A stretch of DNA of 64,000 nucleotides, from contig NZ_JAGSYG010000010.1 of the NCBI RefSeq assembly GCF_025685655.1, forward strand, positions 62,001 to 126,000, given 5' to 3'. Each line of letters starts with the position of its first letter. Position 1 is the first letter of the stretch. Both the position numbers and the translations under genes were made by a program. Of the stretch, positions 17,609 through 25,801 are shown in pieces. The notes below the pieces were generated by a model. The model saw only the letters and a program-made list of their open reading frames with translations. It was not told where the DNA came from and ran no database searches. Origin of the DNA: Acidicapsa ligni (lineage in GTDB: Bacteria > Acidobacteriota > Terriglobia > Terriglobales > Acidobacteriaceae).

Positions 17609-19522
17609 ATGCAGATGTTCAGAAAATTTATCGCTGGGGTGCTCTTGGCCGCGTGTGTGGCAGCTCAGGCGCAGACTGCCACAGATCCATCATCGACAAA
17701 ACCTGCTGCTACAAAGCCCGCAAAACATCAGACGCAGGAAGAGATGCTGCTGGAGCAGATCAACGGCAACTTCCGCAAGCTCGACCAGATGAATGAGCGC
17801 TTGGAGAACCTGCAACAGAAATATGATGCGCTGGAAAAGCGCATGTCCGTCAGGGACGGCGAACTGGAGCAGGCAAAGAAGCAGGCCGCAGATGCACTGG
17901 CCGCAGCCGCAGACGCCAAGCAGAAGCTCGACGCGACACAACAGGCCATTGGTCCGCAGGGTTCTTCAGTAACGGAGCTTCAAACGCAGGTTGCGGCTTT
18001 GAAGGCAGCTTCTACTTCGCTCACCTCGAAGGTCGAGACCGCAGAAGAAGCAACGAAGAAGCTGGAGCATCCCGACGCTATCCACTTTCTTGGCGTGGAC
18101 CTGATCCCTGGAGGCTTTCTTGCCGCGGAAACAGTGAACCGGCAGCGAGCCATTGGCGGCGACGTCAATACGCAATTCAATGGCATCCCCTTTGCCGGGC
18201 AGACAGCGGGTGTTCTTTCAGAGTTCAACGCGAGCGGTCGGCAGTCGCGTCTTTCTTTGATGGCCGAGGGCAAACGAGCTTCGGCTACATTGCGCGGTTA
18301 CTTTGAGACTGATTTCCTCTCCGCTGGAACGACCTCAAACGACAACCAGAGCAACAGCTACACGCTGCGTCTTCGCCAGGCCTGGGCCCAGGATGCTCTC
18401 AACAATGGATGGACATTCACCGGCGGTCAGATGTGGTCGCTTGGAACAGAGTACCGGCATGGTTTGGATAATCTCTCTGAGGCAATTCCACTCACCATCG
18501 ACGCGCAGTATAACGTCGGCTTCACCTGGGAACGGCAATATGGTTTTCGCGTAGTAAAGCGTGTTGGAGAGCGTTTCTGGATTGGAAGTTCTGTCGAAGA
18601 AGCACAGACGCTCAACATCGGCGGCCACAATCTTCCCACGATCGCTTATCAGCAGGCAGGCAATGCTGGCGGTCTGTATAACCCAACCGCAAACTACAGC
18701 TTCAACTATGCGCCCGATGTGTTGGCGAAGGCTGCATACGAAACCAACTGGGGACACTTCGAACTCTTCGGCATCGGCCGCTTCTTCCGCGATCGCGTCT
18801 ATCCGAACGGACCGACGCCTCCGGGAGCACAGCAGCCAGCGACGACCTCCGCAGTTGGAGCCTTCACATCGAAGACGGCAGGCGGCGGTGTTGGCGCAAA
18901 TGCTCGCGTCTCATTGCTCGCGAAGAAATTCGATTTCGGCGCGCATATTCTTGCCGGAAATGGAATCGGCCGCTACAGCACCAGTACGCTGCCGGACGCA
19001 ACCGCGCATCCCGACGGTTCTCTCGAACTCCTGACAGGTGGTTCAGCGTTGGGCTCTCTTGAATGGCATGCGACCCCACGTTTTGACCTGTATGGATACT
19101 ACGGTGGTGAATACGCCAAGCGTGCCTGGTATGCAACGGGCTTCACGAACACCACAGCCGGACCCACCCTTGGCCTGCCGATTCTTGCTGGCTACGGTGC
19201 TCCCACCAATATCGTTTCCGGTTGTTCCACAGAGGTATTGCCTACTTCTTCTCCCAATGGAGGAGGCAATGTACCCGGCGCTGCGGCCAATTGCAACGCC
19301 GATACTCGCAACATTCAGGAAGGGACCTTTGGTTATTGGTTCCGCTTCTACAGGGGTGTTCACGGATCGCTGCAACAAGGCATCCAGTACTCCTACGCCG
19401 TACGCCACACGTGGCAGGGCATCGGGGATCTCAACAGCGACATACCTAATTCGCCCAAGGCGATCGACAACATGTGGTTTACGTCGCTTCGTTACTATCT
19501 CCCGCAGCCCAGCAGCAAATAG
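17609..19522 (+). CDS. Outer-membrane porin-like protein with N-terminal coiled coil
   Basis: Start at ATG 17609 with AGGAG 7 bases upstream (open frame extends further but without such a site); 637 residues. Signal peptide (FRKFIAGVLLAACVAAQAQ), a P/T/K-rich stretch, then a coiled coil at about 42-165 (QINGNFRKLDQMNERLENLQ and Ala/Lys heptads). The rest alternates as beta-strands: LSLMAEGKRASATLRGYFE, YTLRLRQAWAQ, WTFTGGQMWSLGTEY, GHFELFGIGRFFRD and a terminal RYYLPQPSSK. This is the layout of trimeric porins with a periplasmic coiled-coil stalk and a 16-18-strand barrel. Substrate is unknown. The gene lies between Ig-lipoprotein genes and an Oar-like receptor, so it probably supplies a channel to the same surface system. 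Confidence 0.8.
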   Translation: MQMFRKFIAGVLLAACVAAQAQTATDPSSTKPAATKPAKHQTQEEMLLEQINGNFRKLDQMNERLENLQQKYDALEKRMSVRDGELEQAKKQAADALAAAADAKQKLDATQQAIGPQGSSVTELQTQVAALKAASTSLTSKVETAEEATKKLEHPDAIHFLGVDLIPGGFLAAETVNRQRAIGGDVNTQFNGIPFAGQTAGVLSEFNASGRQSRLSLMAEGKRASATLRGYFETDFLSAGTTSNDNQSNSYTLRLRQAWAQDALNNGWTFTGGQMWSLGTEYRHGLDNLSEAIPLTIDAQYNVGFTWERQYGFRVVKRVGERFWIGSSVEEAQTLNIGGHNLPTIAYQQAGNAGGLYNPTANYSFNYAPDVLAKAAYETNWGHFELFGIGRFFRDRVYPNGPTPPGAQQPATTSAVGAFTSKTAGGGVGANARVSLLAKKFDFGAHILAGNGIGRYSTSTLPDATAHPDGSLELLTGGSALGSLEWHATPRFDLYGYYGGEYAKRAWYATGFTNTTAGPTLGLPILAGYGAPTNIVSGCSTEVLPTSSPNGGGNVPGAAANCNADTRNIQEGTFGYWFRFYRGVHGSLQQGIQYSYAVRHTWQGIGDLNSDIPNSPKAIDNMWFTSLRYYLPQPSSK

Positions 19523-19567
19523 CAAGTAGGAAGACCCTTGAGTCGAAACCAGGAAGTAAGGTTGAAT

Positions 19568-22500
19568 ATGTTGCGATCGTTTTCCCGGCTACTGTATGTG
19601 GTCACATTGATGACTCTGTTGACCGGCGTGTCTCTTCTTGCGCAGAGCGTTACTGCCCGTTTTTCTGGTCAGGTCACTGATACCGACGGAGGCTCCATTC
19701 CAGGAGCCTCCATTCAGATCATCAACCAGGAGAGTCTGGCAAAGCGCGAAACAAAGACAGATGCGTCAGGTGGATATAGTGTGGCCAACCTGGCTCCAGG
19801 GCGCTATCAGATTGTTGTAGAGGCCGACGGTTTTGCCCGCAGATCGAGCGATGTCATCACGATTATTCCAGGGCAGAATTTTATCTTCAACGTGAAGATG
19901 ACTGTCGGCGGCGTGCAAACAGAGGTTCAGGTCGAGGGTGTAGGAGGGATAACTACAGTTGATACAGAGACTGCCTCTATATCAACGACCCTGGGCGCGC
20001 AAGAGATTACAGGCTACGGACTGAACGGCCGCAATTTCTCACAGCTGATCACGATGGCCCCCGGCGTGAGCAATCAAACCGGCCAGGATGAAGCCAAAGT
20101 GGGCGTAGCAGGCAGCGCGAAATTCAGCGTGAACGGAGGCCGCGTAGAGTACAACACCTTCGAGGTAGATGGTAGCGATGTCTTGAATACCAGCATCAAC
20201 GCCAGCCGTGGACAGGGCGAGCCGCTGATGGTTTATCCAAGTATCGACGCCATTCAGGATATGAAGGTTCTCACTGCCGATTACAGCGCACTGTATGGCA
20301 AGAGTGCTTCCGGTAGCGTCCTGATCAGTACGAAATCAGGTACGGATAAGCTTCACGGTAACGGATATGGCTTTCTCCGCAACGAGATGTTCAATGCGCG
20401 AAACTATTTTGACCAGCCCAATACGGAGCCAGCGGGATATCAGGGAAAGCCTGTATACCGAACGCCCCTTTATCGCAGACTGGATTTCGGCGGTACCATC
20501 GGCGGTCCGCTGTTTATTCCCCATATTTACGATAGAGATAAATCGAAGACCTTTTTCTTCTTCTCCGAGGAGATACGTCGCGAAAAAACGCCGGTCGACT
20601 ACAACCAGGCTGTGCCCACGGCGTCTGAGCGTTCCGGTGACTTTTCCGACGTGTGTCCGGTCCCGGTTCCAGGAGCGCCCATAACGTTCAGCCCATCCGC
20701 CTATCCGGATTGCCCGCAGGTTCCGCAAGGTGGCGGAGCCATTGGCATCGGCCGCAATGTAAGGGTGGATTACACCAGCCAGGCAATTCTCAATTCAGGC
20801 CTCATTCCTCAGGCGAACTCTACCAGCGGTTGCGACTCCACCAATCCCTCGCCTCTGGCCCACTGTTATGTCGCCTCTGTTTCCCCGCCGACTCATTGGC
20901 GGGAAGAGTTGTTCCGTATCGATCACGATCTGACGCCCAAAGAACGACTATCATTTCGCTACGTTCATGACTCCTGGGATACGGTGACGCTGGCCCCCCA
21001 ATGGGGCGTCGTCCATAACAGCTTTCCGACTGTTCAGAACCAGCTCGACGGCCCGGGCCTGAACATGGCAGTCATTCTTTCGCAGAGTTTGCCCCACAAC
21101 ATTACCAATCTGGTCTCTGCCAGCTACACGGTAGAACATATCTCACTCTTCCCACAGCCGGGCCCTGGGGTAGAGTCGCTCAATAGGCCACTGCTTCTTG
21201 ACGATCCCGCTGCGACTGGTGGAACTGCTGTTTCGGGTTCCACGCAGTGCGCTCTATTTTCGCCGCCCTCAGGAAACGACAATCCAAATGGCATCACCGA
21301 GTGCCCGATGGGCTACATCTTTAACAATGGCTATGGCGGCAACAAGCTGTCCGGCCCCGGTCTTCTGCCCGGACTGGCCTTCCAGGGAAACAATGGAGCC
21401 TATGGCGGGCACGGATTTGCCGCAGATACCGGTTACGCTCCGTGGAACCAGGCCAATCCCACTTTCACTGTGCGTGACGACGTCAGCAAAACCATCGGGA
21501 AACATACTTTGCAGTGGGGATTTTGGGGAAGCTTCGTACAGCAGAATGAACTAAGCGGCGTCACCGGCGCCAACTCCGGCGACTTGCAGGGTTTGCTGAC
21601 TTTCAGCAATGAACAATCCATTAATACAACAGGCAATGCATTCGCCGACTTTCTCAACGGAGAGGGTTTTACAAGCGCCAGCGGTAGTGGGGATGAGGTA
21701 GCTGCAGGAGGCGGCATTAAGAGCTACACGCAGGATAGTGGCCAGGCGAAGTATTACACCCGCAACAAAACCGCCGAGTTCTATCTGCAGGAAGACTGGC
21801 ATGTACTTCCCCATCTCACCATCAACGTTGGCCTCCGCGCCAGCCTCCTCGGTGCCTGGTACAACCCGAATGGAACGGCCTATAACTGGCGTCCCGAAGT
21901 ATTCAATCCATCCATCGGCTCATCCATCTATGTCGACCCGACTCTGGGCAATCTCAGGGAGAAGATCGGCGGCAACGCTGTTCCTCTAAGCCGTAGTGGA
22001 CCATACAGTCTCAGTTCTCTCGATCCAGTGATTACCAATGGACTGACGAAGTGCGGCGGTAGCGGCAGCATGTTGCCTGACTCCTGCATGAAGAACTCTC
22101 TCTTCCATCCCTCGCCGCGCGTAGGCTTCTCCTGGGATCCGTGGGGTGATGGCAAGACCGCCATCCACGCTGGTTACGGGCTGTTTTGGGAACACGGCAC
22201 CGGCTATGAAGCCAATGTCGGTTCGCTGATCGGCAGTGCGCCTTTGGTCCTGAGCGAGACTCAGTCGAATATCGCAGGTGATTTTAGTCCTGATAATAAC
22301 GGCATCGAACATGGGGGCAACGCCTACAGCCTCATTGGACTCTCCTGCCAGCAAGGCATGACACAATGCGGAGCCAACACTCCGACCGGCACCGGTGGCG
22401 CCACATTCCCGTTGAACGTAACTTCGGTACCCGTGAAGGCCGTGTATTCCTATGTTCAGCAGTGGAGCTTGAGCGTGCAACGCGAGGTGCGCAGGGGCAT

Positions 22501-23800
22501 GGTCGGACAGCTTGCTTATGTGGGCACCAAGGGAACCCATCTGACAGCGGTGAGCGATCTCAACCAATTGCAGCCGCTCAGCAATAGCTTAAATCCCTTT
22601 GCGCCCGGTGAACCTATCACCGCCAACGTCTGTAACAGTGGAGCCAATTTTGGAGCCTTTTCCGTATTAGGCGAGAATGGCGACTTCGGGAAAGAGGGCA
22701 TCTCGATTCCCAGTTCTCCGGCCATTGGTCCCAACGATCCTGGCTACCAGAATATGTTTGTCGCCTGTACCGGCAATCCAGGATTCTCTGACGAAAAGTT
22801 CTCAAACCAAAAACTTGGTATCAGTGCCGATGCTGTGCGGCCCTATCGCGGCTTTAGCAATATCATCTCCGTACAAAACATCGCAGACTCCGAATACAAT
22901 GCTTTTCAGGCGACGCTCCGCCAGACTACAGGCTCGCTGACTATTGGCATTGCGTATACCTATAGCCACTCGCTTGACGATTCTTCCGATCGGTCCAGCG
23001 CCAATTTTGCAAACTCACTCGATATTCACTCGAACCGCGCCAGTTCTGACTTCGATCAGCGGCACCTTCTCAATGTCAACTACATCTACGATCTGCCGTT
23101 TCTGAAGTTATTGAGTGGTTTCACGCATATCGCAGGAAGCGCAGGAGATCCGTCGGATGATAGTTACTCCATGAACCAGGACAAAGCATATTGGCAACCT
23201 GGTTCTCTGTTGAAGGCTGTGCTCGGCGGCTGGCAGCTTAGCGGCATCACCACCTACGAAACTGGAGCGCCTTTCAGTGTTATCAACGCTGGCGGTTCAG
23301 ATGGAACAGGCGCAGCCGACAATGCTGGTGTGGGCGATGGCCTTGGGGTCGGCTCCTATGCGGACATTATCGGCAAGAGCAAGATTGGCAAGCCATTTGT
23401 TACGCCCGGTCTGAACAACATAGGGCCGCTGCTCTTGAACCCAGGAGCGTTTGCCGCGCCGCGTGGCCTTACCTTTGGTAATTCCGGCCGCAACTACCTC
23501 AGAAATCCTTCGCGGATCAACTTCAACATGTCGACGTTTAAGCACTTCAAGCCATTCCAGGGACGTGTCGATATGGAGTTCCGCGTCGAGGCTTTCAACG
23601 TCTTCAATCATACCCAGTTCCGCATTACCGATCCCGCGAATCCCGGCAACACCGGTAACAACGTTATCAACTGCTATGGCGGGCAGTCAGAGCTTTATTC
23701 CGCGGGAGCATCCAGTTGTCTCCAGGGCAACTCCTTCTTGCATCCAGTCGATGCACACGACCCGCGCATCCTGCAGTTTGGTCTGAAAGGCAGTTTCTAA
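19568..23800 (+). CDS. Oar-like TonB-dependent receptor with carboxypeptidase-regulatory-like domain
   Basis: The ATG at 19568 has TAAGG 6 bases upstream; a TTG at 19538 in the same frame is an alternative start. 1,410 residues: signal peptide (to LLAQ), CarboxypepD_reg-like fold (about 25-110; GQVTDTDGGSIPGASIQI, YSVANLAPGRYQIVVEADGF), plug (about 115-260; GLNGRNFSQLITMAPGV, FEVDGSDVLNT, YGKSASGSVLISTKSGTDKL), then a very large barrel ending HDPRILQFGLKGSF with the terminal Phe used for barrel assembly. Such receptors abound in acidobacteria and import or bind polymers and other large ligands. No SusD partner is nearby, but lipoproteins flank it on both sides and could play that part. The downstream lipoprotein gene starts one base after the stop. 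Confidence 0.9.
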   Translation: MLRSFSRLLYVVTLMTLLTGVSLLAQSVTARFSGQVTDTDGGSIPGASIQIINQESLAKRETKTDASGGYSVANLAPGRYQIVVEADGFARRSSDVITIIPGQNFIFNVKMTVGGVQTEVQVEGVGGITTVDTETASISTTLGAQEITGYGLNGRNFSQLITMAPGVSNQTGQDEAKVGVAGSAKFSVNGGRVEYNTFEVDGSDVLNTSINASRGQGEPLMVYPSIDAIQDMKVLTADYSALYGKSASGSVLISTKSGTDKLHGNGYGFLRNEMFNARNYFDQPNTEPAGYQGKPVYRTPLYRRLDFGGTIGGPLFIPHIYDRDKSKTFFFFSEEIRREKTPVDYNQAVPTASERSGDFSDVCPVPVPGAPITFSPSAYPDCPQVPQGGGAIGIGRNVRVDYTSQAILNSGLIPQANSTSGCDSTNPSPLAHCYVASVSPPTHWREELFRIDHDLTPKERLSFRYVHDSWDTVTLAPQWGVVHNSFPTVQNQLDGPGLNMAVILSQSLPHNITNLVSASYTVEHISLFPQPGPGVESLNRPLLLDDPAATGGTAVSGSTQCALFSPPSGNDNPNGITECPMGYIFNNGYGGNKLSGPGLLPGLAFQGNNGAYGGHGFAADTGYAPWNQANPTFTVRDDVSKTIGKHTLQWGFWGSFVQQNELSGVTGANSGDLQGLLTFSNEQSINTTGNAFADFLNGEGFTSASGSGDEVAAGGGIKSYTQDSGQAKYYTRNKTAEFYLQEDWHVLPHLTINVGLRASLLGAWYNPNGTAYNWRPEVFNPSIGSSIYVDPTLGNLREKIGGNAVPLSRSGPYSLSSLDPVITNGLTKCGGSGSMLPDSCMKNSLFHPSPRVGFSWDPWGDGKTAIHAGYGLFWEHGTGYEANVGSLIGSAPLVLSETQSNIAGDFSPDNNGIEHGGNAYSLIGLSCQQGMTQCGANTPTGTGGATFPLNVTSVPVKAVYSYVQQWSLSVQREVRRGMVGQLAYVGTKGTHLTAVSDLNQLQPLSNSLNPFAPGEPITANVCNSGANFGAFSVLGENGDFGKEGISIPSSPAIGPNDPGYQNMFVACTGNPGFSDEKFSNQKLGISADAVRPYRGFSNIISVQNIADSEYNAFQATLRQTTGSLTIGIAYTYSHSLDDSSDRSSANFANSLDIHSNRASSDFDQRHLLNVNYIYDLPFLKLLSGFTHIAGSAGDPSDDSYSMNQDKAYWQPGSLLKAVLGGWQLSGITTYETGAPFSVINAGGSDGTGAADNAGVGDGLGVGSYADIIGKSKIGKPFVTPGLNNIGPLLLNPGAFAAPRGLTFGNSGRNYLRNPSRINFNMSTFKHFKPFQGRVDMEFRVEAFNVFNHTQFRITDPANPGNTGNNVINCYGGQSELYSAGASSCLQGNSFLHPVDAHDPRILQFGLKGSF

Positions 23801-23801
23801 C

Positions 23802-25244
23802 ATGAAGGATAATTCCATGCAGCGATCTGAACCTGAGAACAATTTGTGCAAAAGACTCGCGCGGACGACCTGCATGCTGAGCGGTGTCTTGATGGCATTC
23901 TGGATTGCTGGCTGCGGCGGCAGCAGCAAGAGTTCAAGCACTCCGCCACCCGCTCAGCAGGCTCCGCAAAGTTACTTCGCCCCGGGGGTTAGTGGATTCG
24001 CCGGACTCTCAGGTCCTCAGACTTTTATCTTCGACGATATAGCGTCGCCTATGACGTTCTCGCAGGAGACCTTTGCTCTTAATTTGCCTTCTCAAACAGG
24101 CCTGCAAGTCTCAAATGCCGGTCGTTTCACGATCGACCCGCGTGGTCTGCGGAGCCTTGCAATTTGGACAACTTACGTTGTAAATCCTCAAACCAATGCA
24201 TATCTTCCAATGAATTACACCACTCCCGAAACCGGTGGCTTTGCCGTGGAACTTGCCAATCAGGCGGGAGGATTTATCCAGATGGTAGGGCAGCCGGCGA
24301 TGCCTCTCATTGCCGCTACACAATGTCCGGGTTCTACCTCCGTGACCTACCAGTTCATTACCCTTCCGGAGGCAACTTACTTCTGGAACCCAACAACCGA
24401 TACTGCCTACGGAAGCGTGGACATCGCCTCGAACGGCAGCGCTGTCAATTTCCAGAACATTCATCAATACACAATGCCTCCGCCTTCCTCAGGCGGAGCC
24501 GGAGGAACACCCGTGCAGCCGTCAAGCACCTCGCCGGTAACTGGTGCATGCGGCCCGACAACCCTGGGAGCTATCACCGGAGTGCCGGGTATGTACGTTG
24601 ACCCTGATCCTGGCATTAGCAACTCCGTACCTCCTCAAGCAGCCGTAGGCATCGGTCCAACCGGTCTCCTCGCGGAAGATAACGGGGCAGTGAACGGCAG
24701 CGGCGAGACCTTTCTTGGCGCGGGCACCGGAGCCCTCGGCCTGCCTAAGCCGACAAGTCCGCTCAGTGCCAATGGCCCCAGCGCATTGGTCGGCGCGCAA
24801 TACCTCGGCTTCATCTATAGCGCAGGTCAGAACAACAGCTTTGGCTCCCTTGTTTTGCCTTCCTCCTCGCATCTCGCTTCGTTTGGCTTTTCGAGTGTGC
24901 CATCGAGTTGTGCCTCGATTGCTCCCAGCACTCCGACAATGATCTATGGTGGAGACTTTCCGCAGAGCAACGGGCAGGATAATCCATCTGCCTCGCCCGA
25001 CGGTTTTGGCAACTGCGACTTCGCCATCGATCTCGGCAAAGAAGACCCCTCGAATAACGGGCTATTTCCCTCGGTAAAAGTGACGATCGGGGCCAGCTAC
25101 GCGAGCAATATTGTCGGTAGCACTTACTCCTTTTCGGCTGTCGCTATCGCCGGACAACTCAACGGCAAAAATGCCATCTTCGTCCTCGGCGTCGATTCCA
25201 CGCAGCCGTGGACGATGTATCTCCTGCAGTCGAATACTCCATAA
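23802..25244 (+). CDS. Lipoprotein of unknown function, last gene of the surface operon
   Basis: 480 residues. It starts one base after the receptor gene, so translation is probably coupled. A second ATG at 23817 has AAGGA 7 bases upstream and may be the true start. The signal peptide ends in WIAGC (lipid Cys38), followed by a Ser/Pro/Gln tether. The mature protein has no family I recognise: it is rich in Gly/Pro/Ser/Thr with strand-like stretches (FAGLSGPQTFIFDDI, FGNCDFAIDLG, GKNAIFVLGVDST) and a proline/serine-rich break near residue 225-250. One gene copy directly behind an Oar-like receptor suggests a cell-surface partner of that receptor, analogous in place though not in sequence to SusD. 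A strong terminator lies about 180 bases downstream. Confidence 0.72.
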   Translation: MKDNSMQRSEPENNLCKRLARTTCMLSGVLMAFWIAGCGGSSKSSSTPPPAQQAPQSYFAPGVSGFAGLSGPQTFIFDDIASPMTFSQETFALNLPSQTGLQVSNAGRFTIDPRGLRSLAIWTTYVVNPQTNAYLPMNYTTPETGGFAVELANQAGGFIQMVGQPAMPLIAATQCPGSTSVTYQFITLPEATYFWNPTTDTAYGSVDIASNGSAVNFQNIHQYTMPPPSSGGAGGTPVQPSSTSPVTGACGPTTLGAITGVPGMYVDPDPGISNSVPPQAAVGIGPTGLLAEDNGAVNGSGETFLGAGTGALGLPKPTSPLSANGPSALVGAQYLGFIYSAGQNNSFGSLVLPSSSHLASFGFSSVPSSCASIAPSTPTMIYGGDFPQSNGQDNPSASPDGFGNCDFAIDLGKEDPSNNGLFPSVKVTIGASYASNIVGSTYSFSAVAIAGQLNGKNAIFVLGVDSTQPWTMYLLQSNTP

Positions 25245-25427
25245 GAGCTAGAAGTTGCGGAGAACGCCGCAGTGCGGAGAGCAAGAATGGAGAGCAAGTG
25301 TGGGAGCAAAAGAAGATCCACATCCACCTCTCGTGACAAAGACACAATCAAGCCATTCTCATCCTGCCCGGTCCTAAGGTGAGAATGGCACAAACTGAAA
25401 ATTAGATGAGTTTACCCCTGCCTCCAC

Positions 25428-25464
25428 GGCGTCAAGACTTGCCAGTCTTGACGCCATTTTTTAT
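25428..25464 (+). terminator. Rho-independent terminator closing the surface operon
   Basis: A perfect 12-bp stem GGCGTCAAGACT / AGTCTTGACGCC (25428-25439 and 25444-25455) with loop TGCC, followed by ATTTTTTAT. This is the strongest terminator in the window. Confidence 0.93.
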
Positions 25465-25801
25465 CTCCCAGACTAAAAGTGATTTAGCCGAGACCATGCA
25501 CTCACGCAACGAAAAGATAACCAAACGTAGTTGCGGCCGATACTATATGCGAAATGAATGTTAGAGTTTATGAAATTGCAGCAATCGTTATATCGGCAGT
25601 TCATGCGAGATTCTATTTTCACGGAAAGCGGATGGAGTGCAACTCTCCGCGCACAGCCGTTGGGACCAGGATGAACCGGCGATGGCCAGGCGTAGCAGTG
25701 ATAACGTCGCCTGCAAGGCCAGGCCTGATTGCATTGCAATTATGTTGAGTATGGCTGTAAACATGTGGTTTCGATCTAGGGTTAATTTTTTGAAAAGGTG
25801 A
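25465..25801. other. Intergenic region before the GH2 gene
   Basis: 337 bases with no credible gene. It is more A/T-rich than its surroundings and presumably holds the promoter of the GH2 gene, but no clear -35/-10 pair was found. AAAGGTG sits just before the ATG at 25802. Confidence 0.4.

Noticed and set aside
19568-25244. SusC/SusD polysaccharide-uptake pair
   Set aside because: The receptor is of the Oar-like type and the following lipoprotein has no SusD-like helical/TPR features.
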